From: Gemmataceae bacterium
Lineage (GTDB): Bacteria > Planctomycetota > Planctomycetia > Gemmatales > Gemmataceae
Direction of reading: 5' to 3'
Length of the DNA stretch: 5,580 bases
Assembly: GCA_026418875.1 (NCBI GenBank)
Contig: JAOAAM010000507.1
Coordinates: forward strand, 1-5,580
Below are positions 1-5,580 of the stretch, in pieces. A program made the translations under genes and the position numbers. Numbering within the stretch: the first letter of the stretch is position 1; every line of letters starts with the position of its first letter. The notes under the pieces were generated by a model that did no database searches, had not been told where the DNA came from, and saw nothing but the letters and a program-made list of their open reading frames with translations.

Positions 1-19
1 AGATGTGTATAAGAGACAG
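1..19. other. Tn5 mosaic-end / Nextera sequencing adapter remnant
   Basis: The first 19 bases, AGATGTGTATAAGAGACAG, are identical to the hyperactive Tn5 transposase mosaic end that is ligated to fragments in Nextera-type library preparation. This is known sequence recognised by eye. The homology of the next gene to MetK begins exactly at base 20 (residues VERHAQ), so the junction is abrupt. I infer untrimmed adapter left at a contig end rather than a natural transposon end: no transposase or other element sequence accompanies it. Confidence 0.96.
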
Positions 20-799
20 GTCGAACGCCACGCGCAGCTTCGCCGATCCGGCGAGATCAAGTTCCTTCGACCCGATGCGAAAAGCCAGGTCACGGTCGAG
101 TACAACGAGGACGGCACACCGCATCGGGTGAGCACGATCGTCTTCTCGACGCAGCATGACGAGTCGGCCGTGGAGGTCGTCAACGGGAAGCGGCGGTTCT
201 CCGGTGCTGCCCGCGAGGAACTGATCCACAAGCTGATCCTGCCCACGCTCCGGGCGGAGAATCCGGATCTGGTCAACGGCGAGATCGAGTACCACATCAA
301 CCCAACGGGTCTGTTTCTCGAGGGCGGACCGCATGGCGACTGCGGCCTGACGGGGCGGAAGATCATCGTTGATACCTACGGCGGGCGGGGCCGGCATGGC
401 GGCGGGGCATTCAGCGGCAAAGACCCGACGAAGGTGGATCGCTCGGCGGCGTACATGGCTCGGTACATCGCGAAGAACATCGTGGCGGCGGGTTTGGCCC
501 GGCAGTGCGAAGTGCAGCTGTCGTACGCGATCGGCCATCCCGATCCACTTTCCATTTGGGTCAACACGAACAACACATTGGTCGAGGGTTTGACCGAAGA
601 TCGCTTGATCGAATTGATCCGCGAACATTTCAAGCTGACGCCTCGGGGGATCATCGAGAGCCTTGATCTGCGTCGGCCCATTTATCGAGAGACTGCCCGG
701 CACGGACATTTCGGCCGCGAGCAGGCCGAATTCACTTGGGAACGGACCGACAAGGCGGACGCGCTGCGTCGGGCGGCGCGATCTCTGGTCCGCGCTTGA
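20..799 (+). CDS. metK: S-adenosylmethionine synthetase (methionine adenosyltransferase), C-terminal part, 5' truncated
   Basis: This enzyme makes S-adenosylmethionine from methionine and ATP, releasing phosphate and pyrophosphate, in the cytoplasm; it supplies the main methyl donor of the cell. The fragment has 259 codons before the TGA, against about 385-390 residues for a full protein, so roughly the first 145 residues (including the first ATP-binding motif GAGDQG) lie outside the window. Visible family blocks in order are [35 protein letters not shown] and the second MetK signature GGGAFSGKD (bases 398-424), followed by [10 protein letters not shown], then [15 protein letters not shown] near the end. 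By alignment from memory to E. coli MetK, active-site residues D163, K165, D238, R244, K245, K265, K269 and D271 are all kept, so the gene looks functional in the strain. A GTG at base 5 is in frame, but it lies inside the adapter and is not a real start. A wide spacer separates this gene from the next. Confidence 0.97.
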   Translation, partial: VERHAQLRRSGEIKFLRPDAKSQVTVEYNEDGTPHRVSTIVFSTQHDESAVEVVNGKRRFSGAAREELIHKLILPTLRAENPDLVNGEIEYHINPTGLFLEGGPHGDCGLTGRKIIVDTYGGRGRHGGGAFSGKDPTKVDRSAAYMARYIAKNIVAAGLARQCEVQLSYAIGHPDPLSIWVNTNNTLVEGLTEDRLIELIREHFKLTPRGIIESLDLRRPIYRETARHGHFGREQAEFTWERTDKADALRRAARSLVRA

Positions 800-802
800 C
801 CT

Positions 803-849
803 TGGCCTGGTAGAAGGAATCTTTTGCTGGGGGCACGGGCGCCAGGCCA
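803..849 (+). terminator. Inverted repeat after the metK stop, possible weak terminator
   Basis: TGGCCTGG (803-810) is followed, after a 31-base loop, by its exact reverse complement CCAGGCCA (842-849), starting three bases after the metK stop. The position fits a transcript-end hairpin. The loop is long and no T-run follows the second arm, so it is not a canonical intrinsic terminator. It may be chance or a processing structure. Confidence 0.25.
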
Positions 850-1111
850 CTCCGAGATCGCGTTCAAGGACGGGGACGATGGCGGCCGCCTCGGCTGCGG
901 ATGGGCCGAATTCGCTTGGAGATTCGTCATCCTCGGCCTACTTGCGACAATCCGAACAACCCACATCGGAAACGGATTTCCTACCACCGCTCGTTGACGC
1001 TGTTTGAAGTCATTTGCCGAGCGACGACGATACCTCTCACGCGGAAAACGGTGGGCAAGGATGATACCGGCTGTGGCCCACCTGAATCCGCGTGTTGGCT
1101 GCTCACGGTTC

Positions 1112-1116
1112 AAGGA
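1112..1116 (+). promoter_or_regulatory. Ribosome binding site choosing the ATG at 1124
   Basis: AAGGA lies seven bases before the ATG at 1124. This favours that start over the in-frame upstream candidates at 1004 and 1061, the second of which has its purine-rich stretch directly abutting the ATG. The same choice makes the N terminus match the length of the downstream paralogue. Confidence 0.6.
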
Positions 1117-1123
1117 CGTTCCC

Positions 1124-1864
1124 ATGAGCGGACTGCACCTTGTGCTGCTCTCGTGCGCTTGGCTGATGGCTCACGAACCGGAACAGCCTGGCTCGTACTT
1201 GTTTGAGCCGGCCTACGTTCTGGATTGGGAGTTGCGTGGCAAACCCGAGCCGTATTGGCTGCAACCCGGCGACATTTGTTTCGCAGTCAATAACCACATC
1301 ATGTCGCGGATTGGGCATCGGCTCTCGGGAGCGGGACTTCCCAACCACAGCATGATCGCATTTGCCCATCCCGACGGCCGGGTGTGGATCATGGAAGCTG
1401 GGCCGCACAGCCGCTTGTCCCTGCAAGCGATGGAGGCGTACACCCACTTGCAGAAATACGTGGACGACGGCGGGCGTGTCTGGGTCCGCCGTCGGAAGAC
1501 GCCGCTGTCGGCCGAGCAATCCGCCGCCCTGACCCGCTTCTGCCTGTCGCAAAATGGGAAGATTTTCCCGGTCGTGCGACTCGTCGGGCAGTTGACTCCC
1601 CTGCGGAGTCGCGGACTTCTCCGGACGGCATGGATGGGGAAACCGGACTTAGACCAGCGGACCTATTTTTGTTCGGAATTAGTGTTGAATTCGCTGGTGG
1701 CGGCCGGCGTGCTTGACCCGGAACTGTACCGACCGTCGGCGACATATCCGAGCGACCTTTTCTTCAGCGTGTCACGTAATCCCCACGTCCATCGGGGTGT
1801 CATGTTGCTGGATCGCGATTGGGACCCGCCGGCCCGATGGCTGGGCACTATTCCACACGATTGA
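1124..1864 (+). CDS. YiiX/YaeF-like permuted papain-fold cysteine hydrolase, paralogue A
   Basis: A 246-residue protein that I assign to the permuted NlpC/P60-like amidase family (YiiX/YaeF, MEROPS C92). In this family the catalytic histidine comes before the catalytic cysteine. The layout is a short hydrophobic N terminus (residues 3-16, likely signal or anchor, but lacking a basic n-region), the entry motif LQPGDICF (46-53), the probable catalytic His75 in PNHSMI, a candidate polar third residue Glu91 in IMEAG, and the probable nucleophile Cys183 in YFCSEL. A conserved tail DRDWDPPARW follows (230-239). Family members cleave amide or ester bonds in cell-wall peptides or lipids; the substrate here is unknown. 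It is followed after eight bases by a close paralogue. The start at 1124 rests on the AAGGA site and on the matching length of the paralogue; with the start at 1061 the LLSC segment would sit deeper and could serve as a lipobox. The catalytic residues are assigned by motif, not by structure. Confidence 0.85.
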   Translation: MSGLHLVLLSCAWLMAHEPEQPGSYLFEPAYVLDWELRGKPEPYWLQPGDICFAVNNHIMSRIGHRLSGAGLPNHSMIAFAHPDGRVWIMEAGPHSRLSLQAMEAYTHLQKYVDDGGRVWVRRRKTPLSAEQSAALTRFCLSQNGKIFPVVRLVGQLTPLRSRGLLRTAWMGKPDLDQRTYFCSELVLNSLVAAGVLDPELYRPSATYPSDLFFSVSRNPHVHRGVMLLDRDWDPPARWLGTIPHD

Positions 1865-1866
1865 GG
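1863..1866 (+). promoter_or_regulatory. Ribosome binding site overlapping the upstream stop codon
   Basis: GAGG shares its first two bases with the TGA stop of paralogue A and sits six bases before the ATG at 1873. This arrangement suggests translational coupling of the two hydrolases, and it fixes the start of paralogue B well downstream of the first in-frame ATG (1819), which lies inside paralogue A. Confidence 0.55.
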
Positions 1867-1872
1867 CCGTCC

Positions 1873-2655
1873 ATGAGTCTTGTCTGCGTGCTGGCGGCGG
1901 TGATTTCCTTGGTCCCGCCTTCATCGGGGTATGGATATGTCCACGATCCGGCGTTTGTCTTGGACAAGGTGATCCGAGGGGCCTCGCGCCCCTACTTACC
2001 CCAGCCGGGTGACCTTTTGCTCTTCAGCGACGATCGCATTGGTTGGACGATCGCGCACAATCTGGCCAAGACGGGGAAGCCGCATCACAGTGCGATTGTT
2101 TTCCGGCTTCCCGATGGGACACTGGCGACCGCCCAAGCAGGCTCGCATCGAGACACGCCGTCCAAAGTCGGCATCATGCTGCTGGACGAACATCTGGAGC
2201 ACGAGGCGGGCCGGACCGGGCGACGGACTCGGGAAATCTGGGTGCGGCAGCGGAAGACACCCCTCACCCCGGAACAATCGGAGGCGCTGACCCGGTTTGC
2301 TTTCGAGGCGGAGGGGCGGCGTTTCGCGCGAATCCGTATGTTTTTCCTGATGACGCCGTGGCGAGCGAAGGGGCCACTGCGTACCGCCGTGGTGGGGAAG
2401 ACGGACCTGGATCAGAAGAGCTATTTTTGCTCGGAGTTTATTGTCACCGCCTTGGCTGCTTGCGGGGCCATCGACATCGACCTGGCCCGTCCGGCAGCGA
2501 CCTTCCCCCGCGACCTGTTTTTCGGCACATCTCGAAACCATTGGGTCGCCCGGGGATTGTGTCCCCTGAATCGGGACTGGGAAGCGCCTGCCCGGTGGAC
2601 GGCCTGTCCGCAACGGATTGATCTCCCGAAAGAGACCACGACGGGAATAGAATAG
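1873..2655 (+). CDS. YiiX/YaeF-like permuted papain-fold cysteine hydrolase, paralogue B
   Basis: A 260-residue protein of the same family as its upstream neighbour, with about half the residues identical over the C-terminal 110. Features in order are a probable signal peptide (hydrophobic residues 3-15, cleavage perhaps near residue 20), the entry motif PQPGDLLLF (43-51), the probable catalytic His72 in PHHSAI, Gln88 in the position where paralogue A has Glu91, and the probable nucleophile Cys186 in YFCSEF. The tail NRDWEAPARW is followed by about 20 extra residues absent from A. Both copies share the block LRTAxxGKxDLDQ just before the cysteine and TPxRxxGxLRT before that, suggesting a conserved substrate pocket. 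It is probably exported and acts in the envelope. The region between His and Cys is three residues longer than in A and ends in the same VRxRKTPL motif. The pair arose by tandem duplication and then diverged; both keep the Cys and His, so both are probably active. The bond they cleave cannot be told from sequence. Confidence 0.85.
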   Translation: MSLVCVLAAVISLVPPSSGYGYVHDPAFVLDKVIRGASRPYLPQPGDLLLFSDDRIGWTIAHNLAKTGKPHHSAIVFRLPDGTLATAQAGSHRDTPSKVGIMLLDEHLEHEAGRTGRRTREIWVRQRKTPLTPEQSEALTRFAFEAEGRRFARIRMFFLMTPWRAKGPLRTAVVGKTDLDQKSYFCSEFIVTALAACGAIDIDLARPAATFPRDLFFGTSRNHWVARGLCPLNRDWEAPARWTACPQRIDLPKETTTGIE

Positions 2656-2684
2656 CGCCCGACGCTGGATTCGGGGGAACTTTC

Positions 2685-3155
2685 GTGCGAAGACGAGTTC
2701 TCGTTGCCGCCGTGCTGGCTAGCGCATTCCTGCCGTGGTTCGTCGGCGCGATCATCACCGCCGAGCCGCCGAAGGAGACACGCGAGTTCAGCGGCAAGGT
2801 CGTCGCCGTGGCCGGGATCCTCGAGCGTGAGGGGGCACCGTTGGACAAGGATGCCGCCGCTGCCTGGTTGGCCCTGCTCAGCGACGATGGGAGGTTGCGG
2901 CCGATCGTCAAAGATGCCGGCAGCCGGATGCTATTCAAAGATGAACGCTTGCGAGACCGTCCGGTGATCCTTCGCGGTCGGCTCGTGGGCCGGGATCAAT
3001 TCTTGCAGGTGTTTCAGGTCGTTACCGTGGTCGAGGGGCGGAGGCACGAGCCGTTTTACTGGTGCGACATCTGTAAGATCAAGCGGTTCGAGCCGAACGA
3101 TTGCGACTGCTGTGGTGCCCCCTTGGAATTTCGGGAAGAACCCGTGGATCGGTGA
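2685..3155 (+). CDS. Small secreted protein with C-terminal cysteine cluster (zinc-ribbon-like), unknown function
   Basis: I do not recognise a named family. The 156-residue product starts at GTG, with GGGGGA six bases upstream. It has a clear signal peptide: MRRR, then a hydrophobic stretch to about residue 22, with cleavage perhaps after residue 26. Residues 35-117 are rich in short beta-like runs (FSGKVVAVAG, RPVILRGRLVG, FLQVFQVVTVVEG), a pattern that would fit a small barrel such as an OB fold; this is inference only. The C terminus has Cys127-x2-Cys130 and then Cys140-x-Cys142-Cys143-Gly, followed by an acidic end (EFREEPVDR). This suggests binding of a metal such as zinc, or possibly disulfides if exported. 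There is no CxxCH, so it is not a c-type haem site. It sits 29 bases after hydrolase B and eight bases before the transporter, so it is probably cotranscribed with both. It could be a metal-binding envelope factor. Confidence 0.75.
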   Translation: MRRRVLVAAVLASAFLPWFVGAIITAEPPKETREFSGKVVAVAGILEREGAPLDKDAAAAWLALLSDDGRLRPIVKDAGSRMLFKDERLRDRPVILRGRLVGRDQFLQVFQVVTVVEGRRHEPFYWCDICKIKRFEPNDCDCCGAPLEFREEPVDR

Positions 3156-3163
3156 CTTCAACT

Positions 3164-4543
3164 ATGACGATCGCGGTCGGTTTGTTGATTCTCGTGGTGA
3201 CCGCGGTGGCCGTGGCTCGCAGGTTCGAGGTTCGACTGGTCCTCCTCACGGCAGCATTCGCCTTGGCGACGTTGGCCGCGACCGCCGAATTGAGCGCCGA
3301 TGGCGATTTCGGAAGTCTCGCTGCGGCCTGGATGCAAATTGCCCGGACCTTCGTCGCCACGCTCAGCAATGAGAAATTTGTTGTGCCGATCTGCTCGGCC
3401 ATGGGCTTTGCCTACGTGTTGCGTCACACCGAGTGTGACCAGCACCTGGTGCGTCTGCTGATTCGACCTTTCCGCCGGGTGCGACCGCTGCTTGTGCCGG
3501 CGACGGTGGGCATCGGGTTTTTGGTGAACATCCCGCTGGTCAGTCAGACGAGCACGGCCGTGGCCGTGGGAACCGTCTTGGTGCCGCTGCTCCGTGCCTC
3601 GGGTGTCTCGCCGTTGACGATCGGGGCAGCCTTGGTCCTCGGTTCCTCGCTCGGGGGCGAACTGCTGAATCCCGCCGCGCCGGAGCTACTCTCCGTGGCT
3701 CGGGCCTTGCAGAAGGATCTTCCCCAGGCTCGCTCGCAGGACTGCGTGGCTCATGTGCATCGCCTGATTTGGTGGCACCTGCTTTTGGCTACGTTCGTGT
3801 TTTGGATCATGAACCGGCGAAACGAGGCAAATGCGGATGGCCCTGCGACTGCGGACACCGCAACACGGAGTGTCGAGCGGGTCCGCTGGGACAAAGCCGT
3901 GATCCCATTTGTCCCGTTGATCTTGCTGTTCCTGACGTCGCCGGCCTTCGGCTTGATGGAAGTTCCCCTGGATTGGCTCACCGGCCCGAAAGATCGCGAG
4001 ACCTTTGATAGTCGCTTGATTGGCGTGGCGATGTTGATCGGGGCGGTGCTGGCGTCGGCGACCATGCCGACTTTCTTGGGCCGCAGCACGGCGATCTTTT
4101 TCGAGGGTGCAGGGTATGGCTTCACCCACATCATCGGATTGATCGTCGCGGCCTCGTGTTTTGGCGAAGGGATCAAATTGCTCGGTTGGCACCTGTGGTT
4201 CGGAGAATGGATTGAGCGATACCCCACGATCTTGATTCCGGCGGCCGTGCTGGTTCCGATGCTGTTCGCCCTGATTAGCGGCTCGGGGATGGCGGCGACG
4301 CAAAGCCTGTTCGAGTTTTACGTCGCGCCCATCCACGCCACGGGTGCCGACCCATTCCGCATCGGGGCGTACGTGGCGATTGGTGCCGCCGCCGGCCGAA
4401 CCATGTCGCCGGTCGCCGCCGTGGTCCTCATGGCGGCACGAATGACAGAGACCGAGCCATTCCAAGTGGCGCGAAAGGTCGCTTTTCCCCTACTTGTCGG
4501 TCTGTTGGCTTTGATGGTCGCCGCGATCTTTCGGCTAAGCTGA
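3164..4543 (+). CDS. dcuC: DcuC-family C4-dicarboxylate transporter
   Basis: An inner-membrane carrier of 459 residues, very close to the 461 residues of E. coli DcuC. DcuC-family proteins move succinate, fumarate or malate across the membrane, classically as efflux or exchange during anaerobic growth; the substrate here is assumed from the family. About 11-12 hydrophobic segments are visible, including residues 2-18, 23-40, 110-140, 150-163, 201-217, 246-263, 285-304, 318-335, 355-375, 399-424 and 440-456. Two family-like motifs stand out: GSSLGGELLNPAAPEL (160-175) and GRTMSPVAAVV (411-421), which probably line the two halves of the transport path. Residues 218-240 form a charged cytoplasmic or periplasmic linker. 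The ATG at 3164 is eight bases after the previous stop, and GGTGA overlapping that stop may act as a weak ribosome site. The frame is open further upstream to 3101, but that part lies inside the preceding gene and lacks membrane character. Other carriers of the same superfamily (for example YfcC-like) are a less likely reading. Confidence 0.85.
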   Translation: MTIAVGLLILVVTAVAVARRFEVRLVLLTAAFALATLAATAELSADGDFGSLAAAWMQIARTFVATLSNEKFVVPICSAMGFAYVLRHTECDQHLVRLLIRPFRRVRPLLVPATVGIGFLVNIPLVSQTSTAVAVGTVLVPLLRASGVSPLTIGAALVLGSSLGGELLNPAAPELLSVARALQKDLPQARSQDCVAHVHRLIWWHLLLATFVFWIMNRRNEANADGPATADTATRSVERVRWDKAVIPFVPLILLFLTSPAFGLMEVPLDWLTGPKDRETFDSRLIGVAMLIGAVLASATMPTFLGRSTAIFFEGAGYGFTHIIGLIVAASCFGEGIKLLGWHLWFGEWIERYPTILIPAAVLVPMLFALISGSGMAATQSLFEFYVAPIHATGADPFRIGAYVAIGAAAGRTMSPVAAVVLMAARMTETEPFQVARKVAFPLLVGLLALMVAAIFRLS

Positions 4544-4664
4544 CCCAACGCTGGGATCGTTCGCCCCGCAGGTTGAGACCAGACACAGCGGAGACTCCAC
4601 CGGGTTCGGCTTGCTTTCAACGGCAGACTCGGTATGCACCGTGCGGTTCTCCGAGGGTCCGACC

Positions 4665-5015
4665 ATGCGTTCCGTGTGCCGATTCGTCGTTCGTCTGGCG
4701 TTGCTGGGGTTCTTGATGCCGTCGCTCAGCGCAGCGGCCTCGAAAATCGACCGGGTTTTCGTGGAGCAAGATGTCGTCGAGGGTAAGTCGCTGCCCGTGG
4801 AGACAACCCGGCCCAGCCAAGCTCGCCCGCAAGGGTTGCCCAACTCGGGGTGGACGGCCCGCGGGCAGGATGAGTCAACGACGGCCCCGCATCGGTCATC
4901 GCTCCAAGAGGGACGGCCCGGCGACTGGCGGCAAAGGCTTCGTGAACGAACGGAGAGATGGTGGGCGATCCCGTTCCCACAATTCGATCTGCTGTACCGC
5001 TTGCCGGAGTATTGA
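4665..5015 (+). CDS. Small secreted protein of unknown function
   Basis: I do not recognise this 116-residue product. The ATG at 4665 is preceded by GAGGG at seven bases. It gives a textbook signal peptide: Arg2, Arg6 and Arg10, a hydrophobic core LALLGFLMPSL, and likely cleavage after AAA at residue 25. An in-frame TTG at 4611 would place 18 extra residues before the signal peptide and is less likely. The mature part has a polar, proline-, serine- and arginine-rich middle (residues 41-90) that is probably disordered. It ends in an aromatic tail around WWAIPFPQFDLLYRLPEY (99-116), which may be a docking or amphipathic segment. The gene follows the transporter by 121 bases, so it may have its own promoter, but I see no good -35/-10 pair. 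The short length and lack of known domain leave some risk that it is not a gene; the signal peptide argues that it is. Confidence 0.6.
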   Translation: MRSVCRFVVRLALLGFLMPSLSAAASKIDRVFVEQDVVEGKSLPVETTRPSQARPQGLPNSGWTARGQDESTTAPHRSSLQEGRPGDWRQRLRERTERWWAIPFPQFDLLYRLPEY

Positions 5016-5017
5016 AC

Positions 5018-5038
5018 GACCAGCGGGGGCCGATGGTC
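5018..5038. terminator. Hairpin between convergent genes, possible bidirectional terminator
   Basis: GACCA (5018-5022) pairs with TGGTC (5034-5038). After one G/A mismatch, CGG (5024-5026) pairs with CCG (5030-5032) around a GGG loop. The 21-base structure falls in the 32-base gap between the stop codons of the + strand gene at 5015 and the minus-strand gene at 5048. No T-run follows on either strand, so a classical intrinsic terminator is not proved. Confidence 0.45.
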
Positions 5039-5047
5039 ACCGGACGG

Positions 5048-5580
5048 CTACTGCCAGCCAGTGATTTGGAGCAGGGTTTGAGCTGCCGCGTGACTCAATC
5101 GAGGGTCCGCATCTCGGAGCATCTCTTGCAGGGTCGCCTTGGCACCAATGGCAGCCGGTCCGATGCGTGCCAACGTTTCCAAGATCGTGACCGCCTCGTC
5201 CCTAGGGTCGAAGTCCACGACCAGGACCGACGTGGGGATGGTCTTCTCGAATTCGTCGATCTCTTTGGGTGCGGGGGTGGTGCAGTCTTGGTGGCGAAGT
5301 TCTTGCAGACGTTGGGTGAGGGCAGGCACTGCCATTCCGGCACGCATTCCCATAAACCCGATTGCCACGATCACTTCTCGCCGGACGAAGGGGCGTTGAT
5401 CACCCAGGCGGGAAATCAGGGCTGGCAGTGCCTTCGGACCCACGTTGCTCAGGGCCTTGGCCACCAGTCTGGAGTGGATCAAATTGACGCTGTTCAGTGC
5501 TTCGAGCAAGTCCGGGATTGCCGATTCGGCCAGTGGACCCATGTTCGCAAGGGCTTGAGCGGCTCCGGCAGCCGTGCGGG
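5048..5580 (-). CDS. HEAT-repeat protein, C-terminal end, 5' truncated
   Basis: The frame continues past the window edge without a start: codons upstream of the Met at 5542 read RTAAGAAQALAN, which completes a HEAT helix, so that Met is internal. The visible 176 residues hold about four HEAT-type helical pairs. They begin at AAGAAQALANMGPLAESAIP, then SRLVAKALSNVGPKALPALI, then RREVIVAIGFMGMRAGMAVP, and last DEAVTILETLARIGPAAIGA, with a final partial helix SHAAAQTLLQI. The Gly-Pro turns and the AIP/ALP second-helix starts are typical of bacterial HEAT/PBS-lyase-like repeats. Such repeats form a curved scaffold for protein binding and are not enzymatic by themselves. Between repeats three and four lies an insert of about 30 residues (QELRHQDCTTPAP to VVDFDPR) that breaks the regular period. 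The N-terminal part, which could hold a signal peptide or another domain, is outside the window. It is convergent with the small secreted gene and not part of the + strand cluster. Confidence 0.88.
   Translation of the reverse strand, partial: RTAAGAAQALANMGPLAESAIPDLLEALNSVNLIHSRLVAKALSNVGPKALPALISRLGDQRPFVRREVIVAIGFMGMRAGMAVPALTQRLQELRHQDCTTPAPKEIDEFEKTIPTSVLVVDFDPRDEAVTILETLARIGPAAIGAKATLQEMLRDADPRLSHAAAQTLLQITGWQ

Larger units (their letters stand above)
800..1123. other. Spacer between metK and the hydrolase cluster, no convincing gene
   Basis: These 324 bases hold no ORF with recognisable homology. The longer reading frames here are overlaps from neighbouring genes. One 42-codon ORF (879-1007, peptide beginning MAAASAADGP) has an AAGGA eight bases upstream, but its Ser/Ala-rich product resembles nothing I know. 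The spacer carries an inverted repeat next to metK (803-849) and a 16-base near-copy (904-919) of a metK segment (724-739). A TTGACG at 994-999 has no acceptable -10 box 16-18 bases downstream, so I cannot place a promoter, although one for the downstream cluster is expected here. Confidence 0.6.

Noticed and set aside
862..1118. Eleven-base direct repeat GTTCAAGGACG at 862-872 and 1108-1118
   Set aside because: Repeats of this length are expected by chance in a window this size. The resemblance to a tRNA T-loop is not backed by any flanking stem.
682..1125. Minus-strand ORF of 147 codons over the metK end and spacer
   Set aside because: It overlaps the conserved metK C terminus, and its Arg/Ser/Pro-rich product looks like a compositional artefact.
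901..1206. + strand ORF of 101 codons in the spacer running into hydrolase A
   Set aside because: It overlaps the start of hydrolase A in another frame and shows no signal peptide or domain.
1061..1864. Alternative start at 1061 making hydrolase A a lipoprotein (LLSC)
   Set aside because: The ribosome site and the length match with the paralogue favour 1124; the LLSC motif is imperfect at the -2 position. Kept as a possibility only.
1996..2613. Minus-strand ORF of 205 codons opposite hydrolase B
   Set aside because: It lies wholly antisense to a well-supported gene and has no recognisable motif.
3686..4465. Minus-strand ORF of 259 codons opposite the transporter
   Set aside because: Its product is rich in His, Arg, Gln and Asp with no domain or membrane character, as expected for the antisense of a GC-rich membrane protein gene; the + strand DcuC reading is clear.
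4544..4555. Small hairpin CCCA-ACGC-TGGG directly after the transporter stop
   Set aside because: Only four base pairs and no T-run follow, too weak to call a terminator.
4611..4638. Promoter-like TTGCTT and TATGCA with 16-base spacing before the small secreted gene
   Set aside because: Each box matches only three of six consensus bases, not better than chance.

Overview
The window looks like the edge of a draft contig from a GC-rich bacterium, most likely a planctomycete (a Gemmataceae-like lineage is my guess). That placement is inference. It rests on the high-GC codon use, a HEAT-repeat protein, several small secreted proteins of no recognised family, and a tandem pair of secreted YiiX-type cysteine hydrolases. 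No 16S rRNA or other phylogenetic marker is present apart from a partial metK. The first 19 bases are not genomic: they match the Tn5 mosaic-end transposase adapter used in Nextera library preparation, so the left boundary is a sequencing artefact.

Layout. (1) Bases 20-799 hold the C-terminal two thirds of metK (S-adenosylmethionine synthetase), cut off by the contig end. (2) Bases 800-1123 are a spacer with no convincing gene; an inverted repeat lies just after the metK stop. (3) Bases 1124-4543 hold four closely packed + strand genes with gaps of 8, 29 and 8 bases, probably one operon. They are two tandem paralogous permuted papain-fold (YiiX/YaeF, NlpC/P60-like) cysteine hydrolases, a small secreted protein with a C-terminal cysteine cluster resembling a zinc ribbon, and a DcuC-family C4-dicarboxylate transporter. 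(4) Bases 4665-5015 encode a small secreted protein of unknown function. (5) A convergent minus-strand gene encodes the C-terminal end of a HEAT-repeat protein that runs off the right edge. A 21-base hairpin sits between these two convergent genes.

How the genes may work together. metK is housekeeping and separated from the rest by over 300 bases. The four-gene cluster combines three probably exported proteins with one inner-membrane transporter. Ribosome-binding-like sequences overlap the upstream stop codon at two of its junctions, which suggests co-translation. No shared pathway can be proved from sequence alone. The simplest idea is envelope-located hydrolysis of an amide or ester substrate near a carboxylate importer or exchanger. 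There is no sign of phage, an insertion sequence, CRISPR, an RNA gene or a toxin-antitoxin module.
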